Source: Candidatus Amesbacteria bacterium RBG_19FT_COMBO_48_16 (GTDB lineage: Bacteria > Patescibacteriota > Microgenomatia > CAZETR01 > Amesbacteraceae). Taken from it: a stretch of 14,718 nt of DNA. The position numbers and the translations under genes were made by a program. The DNA lies in NCBI GenBank assembly GCA_001775555.1, contig MEXE01000055.1:1-14718 (forward strand). The letters run 5' to 3'. Shown piece after piece: positions 1-6,212 of the stretch; the first letter of the stretch is position 1; each line of letters starts with the position of its first letter. A model generated the notes under the pieces. That model worked only from the letters and a program-made list of their open reading frames with translations, made no database searches and had not been told where the DNA came from.

Positions 1-1
1 C

Positions 2-313
2 GACCCAACACTGGCTAGAATTTTAGAACAACTTAAACTCGGTAACCTGGGCCCATAAGTTCAAGAAGTTCTCGAAAAAGCAGTCCATATAGCCAGAATA
101 GGTGCCACTGCAGACATCTCCGTTCAAACCAAAACTTTGAGTCGTCTCACAGGACTACCTAAATTACGCCTCGCATACTCATGCCGGACTCTTGCTAACG
201 CCCTTGCCGCCCAATCCTGGAAAAGCGTCGGTTCCGGACACGATCCTCAACATGAACTGGGTGAAAACCCTTGGAGAGGGGATTCTCACAATCCATCTCT
301 CCCAGACGAATAA
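2..313 (+). pseudogene. Interrupted reading frame of unknown function, cut by the window edge
   Basis: Frame 2 is open from the window edge, meets TAA at 56-58, and then stays open in the same frame for 84 more codons to TAA at 311-313. Both parts look coding: mixed polar and hydrophobic residues, with a helical-looking segment after the stop (VQEVLEKAVHIARIG) and a basic stretch (LSRLTGLPKLRLAYSCRT) that could be part of a helix-turn-helix. No ATG lies in this frame after the TAA; a TTG at 137-139 is the first plausible restart. I do not recognise the family. It may be a gene broken by a nonsense mutation, a sequencing error in an intact gene, or a gene that truly ends at 58 followed by a chance open frame. 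Confidence 0.35.
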
Positions 314-343
314 ACCCCAAATATTCACCACCTAGTGCCCTCA

Positions 344-369
344 TGTATCATGCATCGATGCATGATACA
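344..369. repeat. Perfect 26-bp palindrome, copy 1 (downstream of the TrpR-like gene)
   Basis: The block is its own reverse complement. Its core is ATGCATCGATGCAT, extended on each side by GTATC/GATAC and a T/A pair. It begins 4 bp beyond the stop codon of the TrpR-like gene. It has no run of T on either side, so it is not a normal intrinsic terminator. A second, nearly identical copy lies at 792-815; with flanks, 345-373 and 792-820 match at 27 of 29 positions as direct repeats. It is probably a binding site for a dimeric protein, most simply the neighbouring TrpR-like protein. Confidence 0.85.
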
Positions 370-373
370 CAAG

Positions 374-790
374 TCAGAATATTCCCTTCCTGGGAATCCT
401 TCCCCCGGCCGCCGCCACTGCATACTTCACTAGCGATTTGAGTATCTCCTTCATCACTTCACTCGCCCTAACTTCGTGAACAATCCTGACCAAAGGCTCA
501 TTCTTCTCTTTTGCATACCGGTAAGTCAAACGAAACCGATTCGCTGTCGCCCTAGTCACATGCAGAATCCTCCCTATCTCTACATCCGGATATCCTTCCT
601 CAATTAAGACGAAGGCCACTAATCTTTTAGCCAGCATTAAATATTCAGATCTGGACAACAACGTCTTCATCATAGATCTCATTTCGCCCGCATCAGTTAT
701 CTCTGCCAACTTCTTTCCGAAAACATCTTTTATTTTTTCCTCTTCCTGAGTAGACAGCTGCCATCTTGACAGGGGAGTCACAATCACCAT
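374..790 (-). CDS. TrpR/YerC-like helix-turn-helix DNA-binding protein
   Basis: The protein is 138 aa from the ATG at 788-790. Residues about 35-90 match the Trp-repressor superfamily (TrpR, YerC/YecD): a helix with LLSRSEYLMLAKRL (44-57), then EEGYPDVEIGRIL (64-76) and the recognition-helix region HVTRATANRFR (77-87). The order 'SRSE..LAKRL ... G..D.EIG..L.VTRATANR' is typical of this family. The C-terminal 45 residues are basic and unassigned. A GTG at 815-817 would add 9 residues, but those would be encoded by the palindrome at 792-815, so the ATG is preferred. No Shine-Dalgarno sequence is visible. The gene sits alone, divergent from nusB and between two copies of the same palindrome, which suggests autoregulation. 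No tryptophan genes are nearby, so the ligand is unknown and it need not sense tryptophan. Confidence 0.8.
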   Translation of the reverse strand: MVIVTPLSRWQLSTQEEEKIKDVFGKKLAEITDAGEMRSMMKTLLSRSEYLMLAKRLVAFVLIEEGYPDVEIGRILHVTRATANRFRLTYRYAKEKNEPLVRIVHEVRASEVMKEILKSLVKYAVAAAGGRIPRKGIF

Positions 791-791
791 C

Positions 792-815
792 GTATCATGG
801 ATCGATGCATGATAC
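792..815. promoter_or_regulatory. 24-bp palindrome, copy 2: putative operator between the TrpR-like gene and nusB
   Basis: It has the same sequence as the palindrome at 345-368 except for one base (G at 800 in place of C), which breaks one base pair of the dyad. It begins 2 bp upstream of the ATG of the TrpR-like gene and ends 26 bp before the putative -10 of nusB. A protein bound here could block transcription of the TrpR-like gene and touch the -35 region of nusB. The operator role is inferred from symmetry, duplication and position. Confidence 0.6.
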
Positions 816-841
816 ACTAGCCTATTTCCCGAAAACCAATG

Positions 842-847
842 TATACT
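842..847 (+). promoter_or_regulatory. Putative -10 element for the nusB operon (leaderless transcript)
   Basis: TATACT matches the -10 consensus at five of six positions. Its last base is 8 nt before the nusB ATG, so transcription would start at or next to the A of the start codon, giving a leaderless mRNA. This fits the absence of a Shine-Dalgarno sequence. No good -35 is seen at 818-825, where the edge of palindrome copy 2 lies. Confidence 0.4.
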
Positions 848-854
848 CTCAATT

Positions 855-1214
855 ATGAAAACCGCTACTGATCCCCGCCATCGCCGCCGGGCAAAGCTGA
901 TTCAGCATCTTTTTGCTTCGTCCTTTCACCGCCAGCCCAACCTTTTGGTTCGATATATCTGGCAAAAACTACCTCTTATTGACCCTATTATCGCCGGCGC
1001 GGCTCCCGAATGGCCTCTGTCCAAGCTCAATCCCGTAGATCTGGCCATCCTGCGCCTGGCCGTCTATGAACTCACGATTGACAAATCCGCACCTTTTAAG
1101 GTTATTATTGACGAAGCGGTAGAATTAGCCAAGGAATTTGGCGGTGAAGCCAGCCCTGGTTTTATCAACGGAGCCTTGGGAAATATTGTCAGTACCTATG
1201 AATCCCAATCTTAA
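855..1214 (+). CDS. nusB: Transcription antitermination factor NusB
   Basis: NusB is an all-helical RNA-binding protein that, with NusE (ribosomal protein S10), binds boxA RNA and supports antitermination in rRNA operons. The sequence shows the family's C-terminal half: LNPVDLAILRLAVYEL (58-73), PFKVIIDEAVELAKEFGGE (80-98) and FINGALGNIV (103-112). The basic N-terminus (RHRRRAKLIQHLF) matches the usual start helix. At 119 aa it is shorter than the common 130-150 aa, mainly through trimmed N-terminal helices. It is first in a plus-strand operon, and its last 17 nt overlap the next gene. Confidence 0.93.
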   Translation: MKTATDPRHRRRAKLIQHLFASSFHRQPNLLVRYIWQKLPLIDPIIAGAAPEWPLSKLNPVDLAILRLAVYELTIDKSAPFKVIIDEAVELAKEFGGEASPGFINGALGNIVSTYESQS

Positions 1215-1452
1215 ATCAGCCATCATCGAATTTTTAGCCAACGAGTTTCAGGTCAACTCCGACACTTTAATCCCTGATACCAGTTTCACCCTGGACCTCA
1301 ACCTGTCCCTCCAGGCTACGCTCGATCTCCTCCAACGGCTTCAAGACGCTCTCAATTTCACTCTCCCCGAAGACAAAATCTCCGGAATTAACACTATTTC
1401 CGATATATTCTCCGCCCTCGAGCCGGAAATCCCCAACCCTGATGAGACATGA
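1198..1452 (+). CDS. Acyl carrier protein-like protein with altered phosphopantetheine site
   Basis: This 84-aa protein has the size, acidity and helix layout of an acyl carrier protein: FQVNSDTLIPDTSF, DLNLS, LDLLQRLQDALNFTLPED, then INTISDIFSAL. The position between nusB and rnc also fits, since acpP often precedes rnc. In an ungapped alignment with E. coli AcpP from F30 to the IPDE-like LPED, the serine of the DSL motif falls on L38, and the only nearby serine is S37 (LSLQ). The Asp-Ser-Leu motif is therefore missing or shifted by one residue. The ATG at 1198 is used because the frame upstream is nusB read out of frame. The gene overlaps nusB by 17 nt and rnc by 4 nt (ATGA). It may be a functional divergent carrier or one that no longer carries the prosthetic group. 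Confidence 0.72.
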   Translation: MNPNLKSAIIEFLANEFQVNSDTLIPDTSFTLDLNLSLQATLDLLQRLQDALNFTLPEDKISGINTISDIFSALEPEIPNPDET

Positions 1453-2108
1453 CTCCCGCTTCTTCTTATTTTTCTCTCGACAATTCATTCCAGGCCGCGT
1501 TAATCCACCGCTCATACTGCAATGAGCACCCGGGGTTTCAGTCCAACGAACGGTTGGAATTTTTGGGTGATGCCGTGTTGTCACTGGTCATATCCTCCCG
1601 CCTCTATCATCTTTTCCCCCATCTTCCCGAAGGGGAGCTGACTGCCAGACGATCCAATCTGGTCCAAACTTCGTCTTTAGCCGCCAAGGCCAAGGTTCTC
1701 CGGCTCGACGCTCAGCTCAAACTCAGTCGGGGCGAAGAAGAAGGCGGAGGTAGAAACAACCCCACCCTGTTAGCCAACACGTTCGAGGCCGTATTGGGGG
1801 CTTTATATCTGGATTCCGGGCTGTCAGCATGTGACAAATTACTCCAATCGGTATTCCCCGATTCCGAAATCCAAAAACTTACGCACATCAAAGACCCCAA
1901 AAGTCTGCTTCAGGAAATTTCCCAAGCCAAAGGCTGGGGTACTCCTACATACCACACCGTTACCGCTACCGGCCCGGACCATGCCAAACGTTTCGAAGTC
2001 TCGGTGCATCTCAACCGGCAACCGGCCGCTACCGGTACCGGGACCAGCAAGCAAAGGGCAGAAACAGCCGCCGCCACTGCCGCTCTTAACAACCTTCCTG
2101 TCAAATGA
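1449..2108 (+). CDS. rnc: Ribonuclease III
   Basis: RNase III cleaves double-stranded RNA, including the rRNA precursor. The 219-aa protein has the catalytic signature NERLEFLGDAVL at 33-44 (E34, E37 and D41 matching E. coli E38, E41 and D45), a second metal-binding segment NTFEAVLGALYLD at 110-122 (E113 matching E. coli E117), and a C-terminal dsRNA-binding domain at about 148-217 (DPKSLLQEISQAKGWGTP ... KQRAETAAATAALNNL). The residue matching E. coli D114 is N110; I believe this change occurs in other lineages, and E113 is kept, so the enzyme is probably active. It starts in an ATGA overlap with the ACP-like gene. Confidence 0.95.
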   Translation: MTPASSYFSLDNSFQAALIHRSYCNEHPGFQSNERLEFLGDAVLSLVISSRLYHLFPHLPEGELTARRSNLVQTSSLAAKAKVLRLDAQLKLSRGEEEGGGRNNPTLLANTFEAVLGALYLDSGLSACDKLLQSVFPDSEIQKLTHIKDPKSLLQEISQAKGWGTPTYHTVTATGPDHAKRFEVSVHLNRQPAATGTGTSKQRAETAAATAALNNLPVK

Positions 2109-2121
2109 TAAAATAACTCCC

Positions 2122-2349
2122 ATGCTCAAAATAAAACTTATGCCTGTTGGCAAAAAAAATGCCCGCCAATACCGCATTGTCGTCGCTGAAGAAAATTCCA
2201 AATTGACCGGAAAGGTTACCGCCTTTCTGGGTTTTTATCATCCCCGGTCCCGGGAAATTCAGGTAGACAACACCCGCATGAAATCCTGGATAAACCGTGG
2301 AGCCCAGCCCACACCCTCAGTCAGAAAACTCCTCTTTAAATCAGACTAA
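2122..2349 (+). CDS. rpsP: 30S ribosomal protein S16
   Basis: The 75-aa protein begins MLKIKLMPVGKKNARQYRIV and continues with TAFLGFYHP and RKLLFKSD, the standard S16 pattern (KIRL-R-G-K--P-YRIVV, then GxYxP). It is an early-binding assembly protein of the 30S body. It is slightly short for the family (75-90 aa). The ATG at 2122 is chosen by match to the S16 N-terminus; the open frame runs further upstream but there it is rnc read out of frame. No Shine-Dalgarno sequence precedes it. Its khpA neighbour is common (rpsP-ylqC order in many bacteria). Confidence 0.95.
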   Translation: MLKIKLMPVGKKNARQYRIVVAEENSKLTGKVTAFLGFYHPRSREIQVDNTRMKSWINRGAQPTPSVRKLLFKSD

Positions 2350-2352
2350 AGT

Positions 2353-2643
2353 ATGGAAGACTTCCTGCGCTTTCTGATTACTCCGCTTCTTTCCCATCCC
2401 GACAAACTCCAAATAACCGGCAGTAATGCTGCACTTACCCTCAAAGTAGACGACACCGACGTCGGCAGGGTTATCGGCAAAAACGGTCATGTCATCAATG
2501 CCATCCGCACTCTCCTGCATACTTACTCTTCCGTCCGCCAACTCCCCTTTACCAACCTCACTCTGGACGCCCAACCTGTTCCTAAAAAGGAATCGCCGAT
2601 CCTCCCCCCGTCGGGGGCACGGAAAACTGCAGTGTCTGGTTAA
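2353..2643 (+). CDS. khpA: KH-domain RNA-binding protein KhpA (YlqC family)
   Basis: The 96-aa protein starts 3 nt after the rpsP stop. It carries one KH domain: LRFLITPLLSHPDKLQI, then VGRVIGKNGHVINAIRTLL with the GxxG loop GKNG at 42-45, ending near LTLDA at 69-73. KhpA is a small RNA-binding protein that pairs with KhpB/Jag in other bacteria. The 23 residues after the KH domain (from QPVPKKES) are low in recognisable structure, and most of them are encoded by the 62 bp that overlap the 3' end of pilO on the other strand. Confidence 0.9.
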   Translation: MEDFLRFLITPLLSHPDKLQITGSNAALTLKVDDTDVGRVIGKNGHVINAIRTLLHTYSSVRQLPFTNLTLDAQPVPKKESPILPPSGARKTAVSG

Positions 2644-3295
2644 ATCCCGACAGCCTCCCCTTCATCTGTAACAGCATCCCTGCATAATCCGGCAGTGGCA
2701 GCTCTGCCGCCTCTTGGGGAATCTTGTCCCAGCTCTCCCAAGCCCCTTCCGCCCCCACCTTCAATATCCCCGAAAGGTAATCGGCTCTTACGATTCTTAC
2801 CAGGGGTAAACTATTTTCAAGTGATGCCAATATTCTTCCCGCCTGTTCCAAGCCGGACACAGTGTACACCGCCTCTATGATCAACTTATTTTCATCGTCA
2901 ACTCCGGTCTGCGCCGATTCAGTCGCTTCCTTCGCCTCACCTCCGCTTCCCCTGTAACTTTCCAGGAACGCTCCCGCTTCAGCTCCGGCTGATCTTAATT
3001 GTCCTATGAGAAGCCACGCTTTTTGCGAAGCCGGTACGGCTGTCAACGCCAATTTCAAATCCTCGCTCGCTTCGGTAAAACTCAAACTGTCCAAAATTCC
3101 GGCTTTCCTTCTCATTATGGCCACCCGTTCCAGCCCTTCTTTTGTTTCCCTCTGACTTTGTACTGACTTCTCCCACATACTGCTCCCCCTGCCCAAGCCC
3201 CAGTTGATACTCCCGAATACGACTGCCAGCACTATTGCCGGATACACCACCCACCGCCATTTCAACCAGCTTCCACTTTTTCTGTCAAATTCCAC
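2582..3295 (-). CDS. pilO: Type IV pilus assembly protein PilO-like
   Basis: The 237-aa protein has a short cytoplasmic N-terminus, one membrane segment at about 14-34 (WRWVVYPAIVLAVVFGSINWGL), a coiled-coil-prone stretch at about 40-65, and a long extracytoplasmic region with a ferredoxin-like pattern ending in SGFNQTLQFSV. This is the PilO layout, and it follows pilM and pilN. PilO pairs with PilN to form the inner-membrane alignment complex. The GTG at 3293-3295 is chosen because AAAGGAG (3302-3308 on this strand) lies at proper spacing; it overlaps pilN by 11 nt. The last 62 bp overlap khpA tail to tail. Confidence 0.82.
   Translation of the reverse strand: MEFDRKSGSWLKWRWVVYPAIVLAVVFGSINWGLGRGSSMWEKSVQSQRETKEGLERVAIMRRKAGILDSLSFTEASEDLKLALTAVPASQKAWLLIGQLRSAGAEAGAFLESYRGSGGEAKEATESAQTGVDDENKLIIEAVYTVSGLEQAGRILASLENSLPLVRIVRADYLSGILKVGAEGAWESWDKIPQEAAELPLPDYAGMLLQMKGRLSGFNQTLQFSVPPTGGGSAIPF
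2604..2617. other. C-run/G-run hairpin inside the khpA/pilO overlap
   Basis: Five Cs (2605-2609), a 3-nt loop and five Gs (2613-2617) form a GC-only hairpin inside both convergent genes. No T-run follows on either strand, so it is not a standard intrinsic terminator. It could slow polymerases meeting from the two operons, but that is inference. Confidence 0.45.
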
Positions 3296-3806
3296 CTTTT
3301 TCTCCTTTCAAACGGATAACTGCTTTCCAACCGCTGCCCGGACGCATCACGGCTTTATCAATCGTCACCTCCTGGTAAAATCCGGCCAGCCGGCTGGCGT
3401 ATTGGGTAATCTTAGCTGCGGAATCGGCTGCAACTTCCACGCTTTGCCGGTCTTCACCGTAATTCCATTTTTCCACATTCACCCCCTCGCTTCCTGTTCC
3501 CAGCCTGTTTATTTTTTTAGCCGCTTCCCCCCGGGAATCCAGCCAGTTTACGACTACCTGGCTCCGCATGGCCAATTTGCGCACCAGGACTTCAGGTTCT
3601 GCCAATCTTACCAGCCGTAAACGGAGTTGTTCTTCCTCGACAGTTTGAGCTTTGGCCCGGGAGGCTACCCACCACCACCACCCCCCTAAAGCCGCGACTA
3701 CTACCAGAAAAGTTACCAACAGTACCGTCGTTGCTGCCACCGTTGTCCGCCGGATATCATCAATTCTTTTATCCTCAAGCTGAATCTTCTCCAAAAAATT
3801 AATCAT
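3285..3806 (-). CDS. pilN: Type IV pilus assembly protein PilN
   Basis: The 173-aa protein begins MINFLEKIQLED, matching the short N-terminal motif (INLLP-like) by which PilN binds PilM. A single membrane segment spans about 25-49 (VAATTVLLVTFLVVVAALGGWWWWV), followed by a coiled-coil-prone linker rich in E, Q, R and L and a C-terminal domain ending in IRLKGEKGG. It starts 6 nt after the pilM stop, with GAGGG as Shine-Dalgarno sequence. PilM-PilN-PilO form the platform linking the cytoplasmic motor to the pilus. Confidence 0.88.
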   Translation of the reverse strand: MINFLEKIQLEDKRIDDIRRTTVAATTVLLVTFLVVVAALGGWWWWVASRAKAQTVEEEQLRLRLVRLAEPEVLVRKLAMRSQVVVNWLDSRGEAAKKINRLGTGSEGVNVEKWNYGEDRQSVEVAADSAAKITQYASRLAGFYQEVTIDKAVMRPGSGWKAVIRLKGEKGGI

Positions 3807-3812
3807 AATCCC

Positions 3813-4835
3813 TCATAGCTCCCGCATGGCCAAACCGATAGCCACAGCATAAAAAGGCCCTTCAATAGGGGAAATCTTTGGCCGTTTGGCATCCGTCACC
3901 ACCTTCAATAGCGGATTGCCGATCGCCACTTCCATTCCCACCATCCCCGATAATACTCCGGCCAGTTCCGGTACTACCGCCATCCCCCCCGACAAAGTCA
4001 CCAGTTTCACCGTCTCCCCCGGATGTTTTGAGGTATAAAAATCCGCTGTTTTCTTCACTTCATTCCCCACGACTACCAGCACCGGCCGCATTACTTCCAC
4101 CAGCTTCCCTCCCAATTTATCTCCGGCAAAGCCGTAGGTATTTCTGTACTGTTCTGCCTGGCTTCTTTCCATTCCCAGGCCTGATTCTATCGCCCTGGTA
4201 AAACCCTCTCCGCCTGTGGGTATCGTCCGCGAAAAGACTAATTGTCCCTCCCGCACCACTCCCAAATCGGTTGATTTAGCCCCGATGTCAACTACCATTG
4301 ACAACGGATATCCATGCGCAACCTCCGCCCTGGCTGCCGCTGTCAACTCCGTCTCTATCGCCACTACCTCGAGTCCCGCTTTTTCCAATACTGCCACTGC
4401 CGAATTAACCAGCGACTTGGAAGCAGCCACCAGTAATACCTCCATCCCGCCCCCCGCCTCATCTCGTTTGATTACCTGGTGACTCCATACCGCTTTTTCC
4501 TCCGGGATGGGAATATACTGTTCCACCTGCCACTTCAAAGCCTGTTTTACTTCCGCATCGCTCAACAGCGGCATTTCCACAATATGCGATGACACTTGTT
4601 CTTCAGGTAAGGCCACTACCGCTTTGCGCGCTTTGGCCCCACTCTCCTTTATCATTTTCACGAGCACTGCAGTTACTGCCAACAAATCTCCCTGGCCTCC
4701 GCCAATACCGCTTCCCGGCGTTGCCGCCGAAATAGCGGTCGCCAACTTCCACTTATCCTTCCGCAGTGGTGACAGCTCTACCAGTTTAATCGCAACCGAA
4801 CCTATATCAATTCCCAATTTGGGCAGATCACTCAT
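3813..4835 (-). CDS. pilM: Type IV pilus assembly protein PilM, actin-like ATPase fold
   Basis: The 340-aa protein has the actin/FtsA-like nucleotide-binding pattern of PilM: phosphate-1 loop GIDIGSVAIKLVEL at 8-21, the family segment KQALKWQVEQYIPIP at 97-111, phosphate-2 loop VVDIGAKSTDLGVV at 181-194, and adenosine-binding LSGGMAVVPEL at 281-291. PilM is cytoplasmic and binds the N-terminus of PilN. Length is normal for the family. It lies directly after the PilX-like gene (8-nt gap) and 6 nt before pilN. Confidence 0.95.
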   Translation of the reverse strand: MSDLPKLGIDIGSVAIKLVELSPLRKDKWKLATAISAATPGSGIGGGQGDLLAVTAVLVKMIKESGAKARKAVVALPEEQVSSHIVEMPLLSDAEVKQALKWQVEQYIPIPEEKAVWSHQVIKRDEAGGGMEVLLVAASKSLVNSAVAVLEKAGLEVVAIETELTAAARAEVAHGYPLSMVVDIGAKSTDLGVVREGQLVFSRTIPTGGEGFTRAIESGLGMERSQAEQYRNTYGFAGDKLGGKLVEVMRPVLVVVGNEVKKTADFYTSKHPGETVKLVTLSGGMAVVPELAGVLSGMVGMEVAIGNPLLKVVTDAKRPKISPIEGPFYAVAIGLAMREL

Positions 4836-4843
4836 ATCATTTT

Positions 4844-5629
4844 TTACTGGGTCAAGCCCCCGCCTCCCCCCGAAAACAAGGCTGAATCAAACATCGCTGG
4901 CACATCCCAGTTCGCCACAGTTGCGTGCAGTCTTTGAGCCGACGTTCCCGACTGCCCCGTTGATACGACATCCGTAGCCTGTGCCGGTAAGGATCCCGAC
5001 CCCATTGCTAACACCGCTAAGTTAACCGCTTGCCCATTATAAATTGGTCTTATCCTAAATATCTGCGGCATTCCTGAAGCTTCCATACCCAGGTCAGACC
5101 AGAGTACATCCCGGGAGAAATCATAATTCAGAGTCCCGCACCCTCCCGCTCCTGCCGACAAAAATCCGCTTCTGGTCGGGCTGGCTGAGTCGTATCCCCC
5201 TCTGCCCAACTTCGTTTGGCCGGAAACGGTATAATAAAGTATCACCTCCACGGCCGGTTGTTGTCCGCCTCCCTTCCCCCAGCACACTTTAACCCCGGTT
5301 GAGGAGTACCCTGTCAAACCTACCGTCGCCACTTCACCTTCCTCCAGTTTAAACGGTACCTCATACACCGACCCCGCCCCCAAACTGGTATTGGACACTG
5401 TGTATGAAGCGTTCGAGCTTGCCAGGTTTCCAGTGCCTCCCGATCCGGCAATCACCCCACCGAATACCCTTTCTATCCCGGTTTCTGCCGCTTCCAAAGC
5501 CCGGGCTGATTCCTCCTGAGTGGACGACACATTCACTTCAGTTACACTCCTTGAAGCAATCGACAATCCCACCACCAATACTACTCCCAAAATCAGTAGC
5601 ACCACCGCCAGCGCCTGACCTTTTTGCAT
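4844..5629 (-). CDS. PilX/GspK-like large minor pilin
   Basis: The 261-aa protein starts MQKG followed by QALAVVLLILGVVLVVGLSI, a class III-like leader with a likely prepilin peptidase site after G4. The residue at mature position +5 is V, not the usual E. Loss of Glu5 is known for GspK, the tip pseudopilin, so this is the best tip-subunit candidate in the cluster. The segment after the membrane helix (STQEESARALEAAETGIE) is the typical PilX_N pattern. The rest is a Gly/Ser-rich globular region with an odd GGGGG tail. Its position among minor pilins and before pilM supports a pilus role; the exact tip role is inferred. Confidence 0.75.
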   Translation of the reverse strand: MQKGQALAVVLLILGVVLVVGLSIASRSVTEVNVSSTQEESARALEAAETGIERVFGGVIAGSGGTGNLASSNASYTVSNTSLGAGSVYEVPFKLEEGEVATVGLTGYSSTGVKVCWGKGGGQQPAVEVILYYTVSGQTKLGRGGYDSASPTRSGFLSAGAGGCGTLNYDFSRDVLWSDLGMEASGMPQIFRIRPIYNGQAVNLAVLAMGSGSLPAQATDVVSTGQSGTSAQRLHATVANWDVPAMFDSALFSGGGGGLTQ

Positions 5630-5667
5630 ACCATCATTTAATCAACATTTGCCAACCCGTGTCAACC

Positions 5668-6186
5668 TTACGGAGCCCGCAGTGTCGCCTGTGACGTAAA
5701 TACCAAGCCGGAGCTTCCGGCTCTTTCGGTCACGTCCGTCGCATTGACACTCTCAACCGCAAAACATATTTTCACCGTCCTTGTTCCGCCTGCACAATCA
5801 AACACTCTCGGACACGAAATGGGCCGGCTCACAGTCACCCGGGAGGAAGTTAAATTCGTGGTAGCAGTACTACTGCTCGAAGCCATCGAGTTCGGGACAG
5901 TCGCTGTCTCCCACTTAAAAGACAGGGCCTGCCCGTCCTGCGCCACCAGGCTTACCGAGTTGCCGTCACCCGGACAGGCAGTGATACTCTGCGCATATTT
6001 TATCATCCCCAGCATGGCATTTAATGCATATGACCCTTCCGTTTTGACAACAGCTATCGCTTCCGCTTTCCTGCTTCCCCGCAAAGCAGAAAACAGTAGT
6101 CCGTTGACCGTCACCGCTACCAACGCCAAAAGCCCCATCCCGATCAGTATTTCCACCAATGAAAAGCCTTGTTTTTTATTGAACAT
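5668..6186 (-). CDS. Minor type IV pilin (PilW/PilJ-like prepilin)
   Basis: The 172-aa protein starts MFNKKQG followed by FSLVEILIGMGLLALVAVTV: cleavage after G7, Glu at mature +5 (E12), and a 20-residue hydrophobic helix. The globular part is Ser/Thr-rich with Cys residues (ACPGDG, SCPRVFDC, CFAVE) that could form disulfides. The open frame continues 29 codons upstream, but those residues precede the leader and are partly encoded by a 7-nt array, so the ATG at 6184-6186 is chosen. The array at 6178-6212 spans this start codon and reaches the stop of the gene before it. No Shine-Dalgarno sequence is visible. Confidence 0.82.
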   Translation of the reverse strand: MFNKKQGFSLVEILIGMGLLALVAVTVNGLLFSALRGSRKAEAIAVVKTEGSYALNAMLGMIKYAQSITACPGDGNSVSLVAQDGQALSFKWETATVPNSMASSSSTATTNLTSSRVTVSRPISCPRVFDCAGGTRTVKICFAVESVNATDVTERAGSSGLVFTSQATLRAP

Positions 6187-6212
6187 TGGACATTGAATAT
6201 TGAAAATTACTA
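6178..6212. repeat. 7-nt array A between two minor pilin genes
   Basis: Four consecutive 7-nt units (ATTGAAC, ATTGGAC, ATTGAAT, ATTGAAA) fill 6178-6205, followed by a diverged unit to 6212. The array begins at the stop codon of the upstream gene (6213-6215) and includes the start codon of the next gene (6184-6186), so it makes up the whole junction. Confidence 0.8.

Noticed and set aside
344..369. Palindrome copy 1 as an intrinsic terminator
   Set aside because: No T-run follows on either strand, and the second copy lies upstream of a start codon.
374..820. TrpR-like gene with flanking palindromes as an insertion sequence
   Set aside because: The protein has no transposase motifs. The flanks form a direct repeat, but each is also a palindrome of the operator type, and no target duplication outside them is visible.
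1267..1584. Minus-strand open frame across the ACP-like gene and the start of rnc
   Set aside because: It lies opposite two genes in a coherent operon, has no family match and looks like a shadow of their codon use.
1839..2201. Minus-strand open frame opposite rnc and rpsP
   Set aside because: It covers two well-recognised genes on the other strand and its product resembles no protein family.
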